64,000 bases of DNA from Deltaproteobacteria bacterium (lineage in GTDB: Bacteria; Desulfobacterota; Desulfuromonadia; Desulfuromonadales; Geopsychrobacteraceae), in NCBI GenBank assembly GCA_024279255.1, contig JAJRRT010000066.1, positions 18,846-82,845 on the forward strand. Direction: 5' to 3'. Of this stretch, positions 8,207 to 17,082 are shown piece by piece; within the stretch, counting starts at the first letter, position 1; each line of letters begins with the position of its first letter. A program made the translations under genes and the position numbers. Under the pieces are notes generated by a model. That model saw only the letters and a program-made list of their open reading frames with translations. It made no database searches and was not told the origin of the DNA.

Positions 8207-9823
8207 ATGAAGACGTTGCCACCTGCTCAATTCAGATTATTGCGCGATCTGTTGCTGATTGTCCTGACAGTCGCCGGGTTGATTGTTCTGCTGGGAATAT
8301 ACATCGGTAATACGAGCCGCAAGGAGTATTCTGAAACAATCATTGCCCATGCGAGTGAAAAGGTTGCGACCGATTTTGAATACAGGCTCGAACCTTTTAA
8401 CAAAAGCTTGAGCGTTCTGCAAAAATGGGGTTTGAGTGAACTCTCAACCTCTGGCAAGGCCAGAACTCTCAATACAGAACTATTAAATGTCCGCCTGATT
8501 CCAATTCTGGAAAGCCTGGGTCAGCAAATTTTCTTTCATCTAGCAACCTCCCATGGGACAGAATACCTTCTCTACCGCAAAGATCGGACCTGGCTAACCC
8601 GATCAGTCAATATTGCGGAATGGGGAACTCTGCAAAAATGGCAACGCTGGGAGCCATCAGGCAAACTCCTCGATGAATGGTGGATTGATGAAAGTTATGA
8701 CCCACGCAAAGAACTCTGGTATCAGACGGCATTGACCTCGGGAACTCAGCAACCTGTCTGGACGGAGCCCCTTGTTCATCCCCTGAATCGACAACCTGGC
8801 ATCTCCGGTGTCATCCAATGGCAGCGTGATGACACTCACTATGTCGTCGCCATAGATATCCCCATGAGAGAGATTCATCGAATAATTTCACAGCTTAAAA
8901 CCACCGACAATGGCCTGTCTTTCATCGTAACAACCGACGGCCAGGTGCTCTCCCCCGGTTTCCCGGATCAAATCCCTGTCGAGGATGACCAGCTCTTCAT
9001 CGCCCCCTCCAAGGTGGCGAACCCGGTCATCGCAGCAGCTGTTTCAGCTAGGAAACAGCAAATGACCCGTCCTGATAAACCCTATTTCTTTCGCGTCGCG
9101 GGTAAGGGCTGGTGGGCTGGCTTCAAGCCACTGGGACAGAAACAACAACCTCTTTTCTGGGCAGGCATTGCAATTCCGGAAACTGACTTTTTAGGGGATG
9201 TGAGCCAACGGCGCTCCCTCTTGATCAGTATATTGGCGCTGGTTGTCATTTTGGGAGGGTTACTGACTTTCATGATTGTTCGTCGACACAGCAAAACCCT
9301 TCAATCTCACCAGCAACCAATTCTAGATACAACCCAGCTTTCGAATCAGTTAGCGGAGATGATTAAGCAGGGAGAAGGCTATCGGCAAGAATTCAAATCG
9401 ACCATGCGCCACAACTTGAGAGAGAACAAACCAGATAAAGGCATTGAATTGGCCTGGCTGAAAACAGTTGTCGGTTTTTTGAACAGTGATGGCGGAACGC
9501 TATTTCTCGGTATCGCCGATGATGGCAATATCCTCGGACTTGAGGCTGACAACTTTGCCAACGAAGATAAGTGCCGCCTGCATTTTAAAAATCTTCTCGG
9601 ACAACATATCGGTCTCGAATATTCGTGCTATATCCATCTGGACCTCGTCAGCCATGCGCATAAACAGATCGCCCTGGTCCAATGCGAAAAATCCCAGACG
9701 CCGGTCTTTCTGAAAAGCAAGAATGACGAAGAGTTCTATATCCGCAGTGGCCCTTCCAGCACCAAATTAACCGGCAGCAAATTGTTGAAATATTTAGAAC
9801 AGAGCAAGTCAGTGACAAACTAA
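8207..9823 (+). CDS. Membrane sensor with periplasmic domain and cytoplasmic AlbA_2 (Schlafen-type) domain
   Basis: 538 residues: TM1 about 12-32, a periplasmic Cache-like region (about 35-335), TM2 (about 340-362), then a cytoplasmic AlbA_2 domain (about 385-530). The domain is recognised by EGYRQEFKST, VVGFLNSDGGTLFLGIADDG, LGLE and FYIRSGPSSTKL. AlbA_2 domains are usually found in Schlafen-like or transcription-linked proteins as putative nucleic-acid-binding modules; as the output of a transmembrane sensor the arrangement is uncommon. It starts 10 bases after the phosphatase gene, so it is probably the last gene of the run. Confidence 0.82.
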   Translation: MKTLPPAQFRLLRDLLLIVLTVAGLIVLLGIYIGNTSRKEYSETIIAHASEKVATDFEYRLEPFNKSLSVLQKWGLSELSTSGKARTLNTELLNVRLIPILESLGQQIFFHLATSHGTEYLLYRKDRTWLTRSVNIAEWGTLQKWQRWEPSGKLLDEWWIDESYDPRKELWYQTALTSGTQQPVWTEPLVHPLNRQPGISGVIQWQRDDTHYVVAIDIPMREIHRIISQLKTTDNGLSFIVTTDGQVLSPGFPDQIPVEDDQLFIAPSKVANPVIAAAVSARKQQMTRPDKPYFFRVAGKGWWAGFKPLGQKQQPLFWAGIAIPETDFLGDVSQRRSLLISILALVVILGGLLTFMIVRRHSKTLQSHQQPILDTTQLSNQLAEMIKQGEGYRQEFKSTMRHNLRENKPDKGIELAWLKTVVGFLNSDGGTLFLGIADDGNILGLEADNFANEDKCRLHFKNLLGQHIGLEYSCYIHLDLVSHAHKQIALVQCEKSQTPVFLKSKNDEEFYIRSGPSSTKLTGSKLLKYLEQSKSVTN

Positions 9824-9883
9824 CCCGCAGATGAAAACGGCAGGAAACAGCCTTGTCTTACTGAATAGAAATGAGCCGAGTGC

Positions 9884-10810
9884 TCACCAGAACGCGGAGA
9901 TTCCCATCACGAAGGTATCCGAATCAAAACCGACCGATTCCTGTTTGCGGGTGCCGACATAAGCCACCTTGGCCCCCAAGTGGCGAGCGATGGGAAAACC
10001 GTAACTGAGAGCCCAGGCCAGGTTCTGCTTGCGGTCGTTCTTTTTTGAGCCATCCACAGTCGATTCCCCACCATAATCATAGCCAGAGCTCAGACCTGCC
10101 CATACCCCAGGGCGAAAGGTATAAATAAGGTGGCCGTGAACTGTGTAGAGCGGGTCCTGCTCCAGCTTTCTACCATTAAAAAAATCATTATTGCTGGTGT
10201 AGAGTGCGACGACTCCATTGACTTCCGCCGACCATTTTCCACGCGTATGGACGACTCCGAACTGGGGTCGAAAGGTAAACCGATTGGTGCCCAGATTAAT
10301 AAGTTTATCCTCCATATATTCGCCGGTCGGGAGCTGCACTGAAAGCCCGGCACCAACGATGGTCTCAATCTTGGCCTTCGCCCGGTATGCAGCGTACTCT
10401 TTGCCCTGCAAAGCCGGAGCACCATACAGATTTATTGAAAACCGCAGCAAAGTGTCTAACCAGCCACTACGCCTGACCGTCGTTGGGACACCATCAAGAA
10501 GTCCGGTCCAGCGTCCGTCCTGGTAGGCTTGCAAGAGGCCGATTCGGGCAGATTTTCCGGCCAGCGCGAATGTCCGGATGTATTTTGCCACCCAGGTATG
10601 CAACTCTACCTCGGCATCTTCAACCTTGAGTACGGGATCAAAGCTGATATCCGCCTTGGTAAAGACGTACCCGGAGCCAGCAAAGTTTGTTTCAACTGGA
10701 AGGTGGGACCATCGTCGAGGCTCTAATTCTTCGGCCAGACATGAGCCAGGAAACAAAAAAACTATCGGAATGAAGACACACAACCAGATGTAAATATTTA
10801 ATAATCTCAA
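9884..10810 (-). CDS. Outer membrane beta-barrel protein (Phenol_MetA_deg-like family)
   Basis: 308 residues with a Sec signal peptide (about 1-26, ending CLAEE). It has alternating beta-strand patterning and ends in an aromatic residue (MGISAFW), as outer-membrane barrels do. Motifs such as GAGLSVQLPTGEYMEDKLINLG and FRPQFGVVHTRGKWSAEVNG match the family annotated as MetA-pathway/transporter proteins, whose substrates are not established. It converges with the AlbA_2 gene. It stands downstream of the DUF3313 gene but is separated from it by a terminator. Confidence 0.8.
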   Translation of the reverse strand: MRLLNIYIWLCVFIPIVFLFPGSCLAEELEPRRWSHLPVETNFAGSGYVFTKADISFDPVLKVEDAEVELHTWVAKYIRTFALAGKSARIGLLQAYQDGRWTGLLDGVPTTVRRSGWLDTLLRFSINLYGAPALQGKEYAAYRAKAKIETIVGAGLSVQLPTGEYMEDKLINLGTNRFTFRPQFGVVHTRGKWSAEVNGVVALYTSNNDFFNGRKLEQDPLYTVHGHLIYTFRPGVWAGLSSGYDYGGESTVDGSKKNDRKQNLAWALSYGFPIARHLGAKVAYVGTRKQESVGFDSDTFVMGISAFW

Positions 10811-10881
10811 GTTAAAGACCTAATGTAAAAAGAGATTCGAAACGTCTTACAGTTCCCCGCCAATTAAATCCATAACACACG

Positions 10882-10913
10882 AAAAAGGCTAGCAATTCAA
10901 GTGATTGCTAGCC
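10882..10913 (-). terminator. Rho-independent terminator of the DUF3313 gene
   Basis: Perfect 10-bp stem GGCTAGCAAT/ATTGCTAGCC with a 7-nt loop (10887-10913). Read on the minus strand it is followed by five T residues. It ends the transcript from the lipoprotein gene at 10934. Confidence 0.9.
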
Positions 10914-10933
10914 TTATATTGTAAAGCTACAGT

Positions 10934-11596
10934 TTACATACCCCGCGCCTCATCTAGTCGTTCACGGAAACGCTTGGCCCAGAAATCAAATGCATTCTTG
11001 GTGTCTACCCACTTGCCACGGAAGGCCGACTTGCCACCCTGCCGACGATCAACTGCAGCGGCTAAACGCTGGCCTGTCAAGGAGTCAAGAACATCGATCT
11101 CCGTCGCAGCTTCACCGGTTCCCATGTTATCTCCGCTGACGGCCTTGGTGGCACCGGATGTAATCCAGCCAACGGGAAGAATGGTGGAGAGGGTGTTGGC
11201 CGTTGGTTTACTTGGCTTGACACCGGTGATGGCTGCTCGCACTCTCAAGACCCCCGGGCCCGGTTTATCAACCAGTTGATAACCACCTTTGATCGCATTG
11301 ATCAGGGCAGTCTGATAATAAGTAGTGAGCTCATTCATCACTGCAGGGTCAACGACCTTGTACTCAGCCTTGTCACTCAACATTATCGCGACCCGATCGA
11401 ACATGACTTTATCATAGCGCTTGAAATTGGCCCCCTCCTTGATATAAACCAAAGCAGCACGATCTTCACCACCGGCCTTCAACTTGCTATAGTCAACGAG
11501 AAAGCCGCTCTTTGTAACATCTTTCATGCCGCTTGCGGCACAGCCAGCAACGAAAGTAACGAACATAAGAATTGCAAACAGTCTTGTCATTTTCAT
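10934..11596 (-). CDS. DUF3313-like lipoprotein
   Basis: About 220 residues from the ATG at 11596, which has AAGGAG six bases upstream. The lipobox is FVAGC. The body (GFLVDYSKLKAGGEDRAALVY, then KPGPGVLRVRAAITGVKPSK) fits the DUF3313 family of Gram-negative lipoproteins of unknown function. It is transcribed from its own copy of the shared operator promoter (11680-11725) and closed by the terminator at 10882, so it is a single-gene unit. Confidence 0.8.
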   Translation of the reverse strand: MKMTRLFAILMFVTFVAGCAASGMKDVTKSGFLVDYSKLKAGGEDRAALVYIKEGANFKRYDKVMFDRVAIMLSDKAEYKVVDPAVMNELTTYYQTALINAIKGGYQLVDKPGPGVLRVRAAITGVKPSKPTANTLSTILPVGWITSGATKAVSGDNMGTGEAATEIDVLDSLTGQRLAAAVDRRQGGKSAFRGKWVDTKNAFDFWAKRFRERLDEARGM

Positions 11597-11679
11597 GATT
11601 TTCTCCTTCTCCCAGTAAAAGATTCTTTTAGCCTTATTCAAGCACCATATCTAAATATTCAACAGATCAGGATACTGTC

Positions 11680-11725
11680 ACTCTAGCGTAGTAAGATTGG
11701 CAAACAACTCGTAAAACTACTGGTT
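11680..11725 (-). promoter_or_regulatory. Promoter with shared inverted-repeat operator, copy 2
   Basis: On the minus strand: -35 TTGTTT (11702-11707), 16-bp spacer, -10 TAGAGT (11680-11685). The operator AACTCGTA-AAAC-TACTGGTT (11706-11725) again overlaps the -35 by two bases and is followed by a T-run, as in the other copies. It serves the DUF3313 lipoprotein. This is the most diverged of the four copies. Confidence 0.6.
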
Positions 11726-11760
11726 TTTCCGAATAGGGCTGACAATGTTTCATTCTCTGG

Positions 11761-14133
11761 CTACCTTCTGCGAGACCGTCCACCGCCTCCAGATGAACGC
11801 TGTCTGGTGCTTCTAGAGCGCTTTTGGAAATTATTCGCGCGCGAGTTCCCCCGGCTGCGTTTTTTATACTCTCGATTCAGATTATTTGAGCGCCGCTGGG
11901 AATATGAGCCCTGCGAGGAATACCTGCTCCTCCCGCTGCTCAACCTGGATGAACCTGAGGATCCGGATCGAGTTCTCTGACTGTTGATATTTGAGGTAAC
12001 CGACCGGGTTCTTTCGCTGATTCCAGCCCTTGACCGGGCAGAATCGGCACGCGACTGGGCAGAGTTTCGGTCCGCAGCCGTATCAACGTCACTCCACCCT
12101 TTGCCACTGTTTTTCTGCCAGGTTTCACCTTCACGCTTGTAGACATTGCCGTCACGACCGACATAAACATCACCATATTTATCTTTGCCAACCACGGCTC
12201 CCCGGCCGGTCCATTTGTTATAACCACCAATCGCTTTACCTCCCTTTGAGGTCTCAATAGCGCCAACGATTTTCCCCCCTTTTGAGCGGTGTCCGGCGCG
12301 GGCCCAATCGTTGCCATCCTGCACCACCGTTCGCCCCCATGAGCCATAAGGGGTCTTGCCTCCAGCCTGGGCAGCATAGCGGTTCGTATAGGGGTTATAG
12401 GCCTCTCTGGCAAAGGCATTACCATAGGGACCACTGACATAGCCGCCCCGATAGTAGGTTCCCGATCCCGGGTCATAACCAGACCATCCGGCCGCTCCGC
12501 CATGAGGGCCGTAATACCGGGCACTGTGGTAATACCCGCCGTGGTAATAGTCGTAGTGAGCTCCGCTGCCGTAGGCGTAGTAGTGCGAGTGATAATGATA
12601 ATGATGGTAATGGTAGTAAGGATCGTCGTATGCCATCCAATAACCAAGACCGAACATAACGACACCGGTGGTCGCCACATAGGTCCCTGAATAGCCGGAA
12701 GTGTAGCCAACCACTATCGTATCCGGAGTCGAGTCGTAGACACGGACATAGGTGACGTTGTGTTTAGGGTGGGTCGACGGGATCGTATAAATAACCAGGG
12801 GCACACTGGCACAAACCACCCAGGTCCCGGTTGGGCTGGAGGCAACGAACCAGATCCCGTTGTGAACAGAATAATAGCGATTTTCGACACGAAAGACGCT
12901 ATAGGGAGAGTTGACCGCATAATAAACGGCAGAGGAAGTCCCGTTGACCACCACGAACTCAGGATCGCCTTCATAAACCACCCTGAGTGTCGTACTTTTA
13001 CGGTCCACCGTTGCCTTGCGAGGGACCGAAGCCAAAAGCACAGCCGCATCAGCTTCTGGTGTGCCAGGGATAGAACTCAGTACGTGGGCTTTTTTATGAT
13101 CGGTCGGTATTTTGGCGAAATCTGTAGGCAATTTTGCTGAGGCGGCGCTCCAGGGCCCGGAAAGGCTCTTCGCACTGAACCAACGCCCGGCGGTAAGAAA
13201 GTAAATCTGCCCACTGCCGGAGTGAATAAAAATATCACTCTCGGTATTACTTACATAAAGTAGCCTGGTGCCTTCAATCGGAGAGTAATTAGCAGCCCCC
13301 TCGGTCAGGATCAGCTCTGCCGGCTTGAGTGAGACAAGAACTTTGGGTACCTCAGCGGGCAGAAAACCCGGGATATTCTGCTTGACCACTTTCCAGTTCT
13401 TGTCATCAGGTAGTTTAAGGAAGGACTTAGGCAGCGAGGTCGCCGCCTGCCATGGACCCTTGAGTAGATTGGTGGTCACCATCCAGCTTTGACCATGTAA
13501 CAGATAGTATTTTGATGTTCCGATATCGAGCAGAATGTCCCAGTTGGTATTCACTGCGGTGAGCAGTTCGGGGACACCCGGGACGGCTTTCAGCTTTGGT
13601 TCACCCATAAACATAACTAGGGCCGCCGGTGTTTCACTGGAGTAGATCGGAGGAGGCTCAAAGTTGAGGGCAACAGCCTTGGCCTGCTCTGCAGTCCTTT
13701 CCAGTCCGGCGAGAATACGGTCCAGAGAGATCGTCATTGTCTTGCCGACAGGCAGGGAATTTTTGACTGCCTTCCGACATTTATCCGCCAACGTTTCATC
13801 GATGTTCGGAAATGTCAGCTTGGTGACTGCCAGCTTTTCGAGCAGCACAGTGCGAGAACCAAAATCGACTTCGGTGGTCGCCTGAAGATCGATTGCACCG
13901 TAATATTCTTGAGCTTTACCTTTTAGCTCTACGGCAACAGCCGCCTTACCGAGCAACAACCCATAATCCTGCCACTCATCCAGCTGGGGCTGGTAGACAA
14001 TCACCTTATTGCCGCCACTTTCATACGAACGCGGCCAGCCCTTCGTCGGCCCTTCGGTCTGTGCACAAGCCGTCCCGGCAATTAATGTAATCATCCAAAC
14101 GAACAGCAAAAAGAGTTTGCAACTATGACACAT
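11761..14133 (-). CDS. Large secreted protein with Tyr/His/Gly-rich segment and Arg/Ser-rich tail
   Basis: About 790 residues from the ATG at 14133 (GGAG six bases upstream; an upstream in-frame extension to 14250 lacks a ribosome-binding site). A signal peptide ends near TACAQ. Residues about 25-470 contain repeated units of the form YYLLHGQSWMVTTNLLKGPW, IYFLTAGRWFSAKSLSGPWS and YYSVHNGIWFVASSPTGTW, suggesting a repeated beta domain. Next comes a low-complexity stretch (YYHYHHYHYHSHYYAYGSG), Gly/Tyr-rich repeats and a very basic Arg/Ser C-terminus. It is the last gene of the operon starting at 17511. Function unknown; an envelope or surface structural role is a guess. Confidence 0.75.
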   Translation of the reverse strand: MCHSCKLFLLFVWMITLIAGTACAQTEGPTKGWPRSYESGGNKVIVYQPQLDEWQDYGLLLGKAAVAVELKGKAQEYYGAIDLQATTEVDFGSRTVLLEKLAVTKLTFPNIDETLADKCRKAVKNSLPVGKTMTISLDRILAGLERTAEQAKAVALNFEPPPIYSSETPAALVMFMGEPKLKAVPGVPELLTAVNTNWDILLDIGTSKYYLLHGQSWMVTTNLLKGPWQAATSLPKSFLKLPDDKNWKVVKQNIPGFLPAEVPKVLVSLKPAELILTEGAANYSPIEGTRLLYVSNTESDIFIHSGSGQIYFLTAGRWFSAKSLSGPWSAASAKLPTDFAKIPTDHKKAHVLSSIPGTPEADAAVLLASVPRKATVDRKSTTLRVVYEGDPEFVVVNGTSSAVYYAVNSPYSVFRVENRYYSVHNGIWFVASSPTGTWVVCASVPLVIYTIPSTHPKHNVTYVRVYDSTPDTIVVGYTSGYSGTYVATTGVVMFGLGYWMAYDDPYYHYHHYHYHSHYYAYGSGAHYDYYHGGYYHSARYYGPHGGAAGWSGYDPGSGTYYRGGYVSGPYGNAFAREAYNPYTNRYAAQAGGKTPYGSWGRTVVQDGNDWARAGHRSKGGKIVGAIETSKGGKAIGGYNKWTGRGAVVGKDKYGDVYVGRDGNVYKREGETWQKNSGKGWSDVDTAADRNSAQSRADSARSRAGISERTRSVTSNINSQRTRSGSSGSSRLSSGRSRYSSQGSYSQRRSNNLNREYKKRSRGNSRANNFQKRSRSTRQRSSGGGGRSRRR

Positions 14134-14180
14134 TAGGCACTCCGATACTTTTGGGGCGCTGCGCTTAAATAGACTGCTTT

Positions 14181-14210
14181 GCGCCACTGTCCAGGAATGG
14201 GCAGTGGCGC
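14181..14210. other. Strong stem-loop between two operon genes
   Basis: Near-perfect stem GCGCCACTG/CAGTGGCGC with a short loop, followed on the plus strand by TTTTTGTTGTTT. As a terminator it faces plus-strand (antisense) transcription; on the sense minus strand it has an A-run before it and no T-run after it. It could block antisense transcription or shape the mRNA between the channel gene and the large secreted protein gene. Confidence 0.6.
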
Positions 14211-14239
14211 TTTTTGTTGTTTCTTTTATGATTTCTCCA

Positions 14240-15688
14240 CTAGATTTCACCGGGTTTTGTCAGCTTCATCTTTGAACTATGTAGATGAACATCCAACTGT
14301 GGAAATGCAATGGTGATATTCGCTTCATCAAGACGCTTAACAAGCATGTGGCGTAAATCACTAGCGATAATCCGATAATCATAGGTCTCATGGACCTCGA
14401 CCCAGAAGTAGGTACTGAATATCAGGGCACTGTCACCAAAATCTTCGAACAGAATGATCGGTTCAGGTTTTTTGAGAATTTTACCGTGTTCGTCCAAGGC
14501 GTGGTCAATGATTCGTGAGACTTCACGCGTGGGCGAACCATAGGCAACACCTAGCTTCACCTGTAGACGGATCAGTTGATCGGTAAGGGTCCAGTTGACA
14601 ACACTCTTCTGTAAAAACTCACTATTGGGGACCAGGATGTCGACCCCGTCATAGCGCCTGACCTGTGAGCAACGCAGGCCGATACTGACGACCCTTCCCT
14701 TGGTTCCTTCAACCTCGACCCGATCGCCCGTCTTGATCGGCCTCTCGAAAAGCAGAATGATGCCGCTGATAAAATTATTGATCAACGCCTGGGCACCAAA
14801 GCCGACCCCGATCACCAGCGCCCCGCCCATGAAGGCAAAGGCGGTTAAGGGGATTTTCACCGTAATCAGGGCAACAACCAACAAGGTAAAAATGGCAGTA
14901 ATCTGCAGAAATTTCTCTATCAGCAGTGCTGAACCCGCGTCAATCTTGAATACTTTGGCTATCAAATCACTGAAACGGAACTTCAGTTGCATTGTCAGCC
15001 AGATACCAATGATCAGAATCAACAGAGCCCGGATAACCTTGCTGATGGTCACCGGACGTTGCGCGGTTACCGGCTGCCCCTCGACAGAAATCGTATCCTC
15101 TACGACAAATAACTCGTAGTTCCAGATCACCCCAAAGAATTCTAAACTACGGTCAAAGAATCCTTGCAGCCGTTCACCAGCAGAGGCTTGCTGGCGATAA
15201 TGGCTAACTTCATCCTGAAATCGCTGGGCATTGCGGGTCATGTCATCGATAGCTACAAGCAGTTTGCTGGTAAAGTCAGCCTGTTTTCTATGCGTGACTA
15301 CTTTCTGCCGAACCAGAGCCCGCTCTTTCTCAGTCAGGGTACCAGCGGTCAGTATTTGCTCTTCGTTTAAAATCAGATTTTGCGCCAGCTTCAAATTCGA
15401 ATCGATATAAGTCCGGTGTTCACGGATTTTCTCGAGGCGTTTTTTAAGCGATTCTGCAACCTGTTGCAGTTCTGCTTCGTCGCGGTTGTTGGCCAACCGG
15501 TAACGTTTTTCCCAAAAGAGCATCTCCCCCTTCATGCCCATGATCCAGATTTTCAACAATTCGACTTTCTCAGCACTTGCATCGGCCTGAACCTTGCGCG
15601 TTTCGACCAGTTCCTGAAGATAGTTAATCACCTCAGTTTGCCCATCCTCTTTCCCCGGTTCGGACAGAGCTTCGCGGGCTTGCTGCAA
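14240..15688 (-). CDS. MscS-like mechanosensitive channel, C-terminal part (frameshifted from 15628-16614)
   Basis: 482 codons: a coiled-coil periplasmic region, membrane helices (about residues 215-310), then the MscS pore and beta domain (FMGGALVIGVGFGAQALINNFISGIILLFERPI, split by me as FMGGALVIGVGFGAQ and ALINNFISGIILLFERPI) with GDRVEVEGTKGRVVSIGLR and VPNSEFLQKSVVNWT. The reading frame is open upstream of 15688 back to the A7 tract at 15771-15777, where it continues the coiled coil of the next entry after a -1 shift. Separately translated it would need a weak TTG start. Role: pressure-relief channel of the MscK/large-MscS type. Confidence 0.85.
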   Translation of the reverse strand: MQQAREALSEPGKEDGQTEVINYLQELVETRKVQADASAEKVELLKIWIMGMKGEMLFWEKRYRLANNRDEAELQQVAESLKKRLEKIREHRTYIDSNLKLAQNLILNEEQILTAGTLTEKERALVRQKVVTHRKQADFTSKLLVAIDDMTRNAQRFQDEVSHYRQQASAGERLQGFFDRSLEFFGVIWNYELFVVEDTISVEGQPVTAQRPVTISKVIRALLILIIGIWLTMQLKFRFSDLIAKVFKIDAGSALLIEKFLQITAIFTLLVVALITVKIPLTAFAFMGGALVIGVGFGAQALINNFISGIILLFERPIKTGDRVEVEGTKGRVVSIGLRCSQVRRYDGVDILVPNSEFLQKSVVNWTLTDQLIRLQVKLGVAYGSPTREVSRIIDHALDEHGKILKKPEPIILFEDFGDSALIFSTYFWVEVHETYDYRIIASDLRHMLVKRLDEANITIAFPQLDVHLHSSKMKLTKPGEI

Positions 15689-16614
15689 GCTATTTCGGGC
15701 TTGATGCAGCTTTTCCTGATTTCGATTGTTGTCCCTGATTGCCCGTCGCTTCTCTTTCTCCAGAGATTTATTTTTTTGCCCAGCGGTGAAAGTTTTTGAT
15801 CAAGCTCTTTCTTGCTGAAGGTCGCGTCGGTCACAGCGACCTGAAGTTGGCGTTCAAGAAAGGTTCTCTGCTTATTGTATAAAGAGAGGGATTCATCGAC
15901 TGCCTGCAGCTGAGCTTTGCTGGCCAGAACATTAAGCTCAGCCACCGCGTTTTTAAGTTTAGCAAGTTCATGTAACCAATTCGCACGAATTTGGTCATCC
16001 CCAGTCACAGGTTTCTCAAGGGACTCTCTGACCTTGCGGAGTTTTTTTTCCGAGGAGACCAGAGATTTAAGCGCTTCGTCCTGTTCCAGCTGGATCAGTG
16101 CTATTCGGACACCGTCCTTTGTAATGGCCAGGGATTGGGCATGAATAGAATCACGCAGTTCATCAACCAGACTGATCGGGTATGGTGGATCTTGAGTAAA
16201 ACCTTGCCAGGCTTCACTTTTTGCCACCAGATCTTCGTTGGCTAAGCGGATCTCTTCAAGTTTACTTAGGTTTTCGATATTTTTGCCGTACAGAAATACG
16301 CGGGAAAGAAGTAAAAACTGTTTCTCCTTGGCCTCTTCCGTGGTCGCTCCAAGTTGTTCGGGAGGGGTGTTTTCCAAAACCGGTTGGGCGCTGTTTAAAC
16401 TCTGCCGAGCCTTCGCCTGAAGTTGTTGTAGACGTTCTAATAGCTGCTCAGTTGTCTCGATTTTCTCAGTCTTCTGTTCTTCCTGTTCAGCCTGGATGAT
16501 ATTTACGGGAAGCTGACCCCAGGCGGAAGACGGGGGCATAACCAGCAGAATCGAAACGGCCAGAAGAGAAAATATATCTATTATTTTAAATCTAATACGG
16601 AGTGGAACTTTCAT
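15628..16614 (-). CDS. MscS-like channel, N-terminal periplasmic part (frameshifted)
   Basis: The ATG at 16614 has GGAG six bases upstream. A signal peptide (ending PPSSAWG) leads into a long alpha-helical region (about residues 40-280), like the periplasmic domain of MscK-type channels. After the run of seven A (15771-15777, minus strand) this frame gives about 50 residues without helical pattern before stopping at 15628, whereas the -1 frame continues the coiled coil (SLEKEKRRAIRDNNRNQEKL). The two halves together would make about 790 residues. It follows the lipoprotein gene at 16671 by 56 bases. Confidence 0.8.
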   Translation of the reverse strand: MKVPLRIRFKIIDIFSLLAVSILLVMPPSSAWGQLPVNIIQAEQEEQKTEKIETTEQLLERLQQLQAKARQSLNSAQPVLENTPPEQLGATTEEAKEKQFLLLSRVFLYGKNIENLSKLEEIRLANEDLVAKSEAWQGFTQDPPYPISLVDELRDSIHAQSLAITKDGVRIALIQLEQDEALKSLVSSEKKLRKVRESLEKPVTGDDQIRANWLHELAKLKNAVAELNVLASKAQLQAVDESLSLYNKQRTFLERQLQVAVTDATFSKKELDQKLSPLGKKINLWRKRSDGQSGTTIEIRKSCIKPEIACSKPAKLCPNRGKRMGKLR

Positions 16615-16670
16615 TTTTTCTCCGTTATAGGGGTATCCCACCAAAAATAATCGTCGGAGAGTTCACTCAT

Positions 16671-17072
16671 TTAGTTTTCTGATTTTTCCAGGCGAGCAGT
16701 GACAACTCCAAAGGAATCAATGACATAGATCAGCTTCATGATCCGACCCTCACTTGCCACAGAATAATCATGGGGGAGATCCAAAGTCACCTCTCTCTTG
16801 ACCCCAGCACCATCACGCCAACTGACAGTCGCTTTTCGAGCCAACATCGGTTGCCCCGAAAAGCCTATGTCCAAAGACTTCTGCGGCAATATCGCATTGA
16901 CTTGGGCAGACTTGCGTGTGGGTTCATGGAAAATCCTCACATCAGTGATCTTGCTATCCGTCGCATTCAGGACAATGGCCCGCTCAAGCAGGACATGCGG
17001 CTTGGCGCAGCCCGACATCAAGAGGAGCAGAATAAGAGTGCCGAGTGAAGCCAGGCCACAGAGGTGCTTCAT
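16671..17072 (-). CDS. Small lipoprotein of unknown function
   Basis: 133 residues from the ATG at 17072, which has TAGGAG seven bases upstream. A lipoprotein signal ends LLLLLMSGC. The rest (LNATDSKITDVRIFHEPTRK, then ARKATVSWRDGAGVKREVTL) looks like a small beta-sandwich. It begins 10 bases after the receiver gene at 17083 and precedes the channel gene, so it belongs to the operon 17511-11761. No family recognised. Confidence 0.75.
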   Translation of the reverse strand: MKHLCGLASLGTLILLLLMSGCAKPHVLLERAIVLNATDSKITDVRIFHEPTRKSAQVNAILPQKSLDIGFSGQPMLARKATVSWRDGAGVKREVTLDLPHDYSVASEGRIMKLIYVIDSFGVVTARLEKSEN

Positions 17073-17082
17073 GGATATGCTC

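Noticed and set aside
12560..12620. Simple repeats of ATGATGGTAATGGTAG type as possible CRISPR or microsatellite
   Set aside because: They are the coding sequence of the Tyr/His-rich segment; no spacer-repeat structure.
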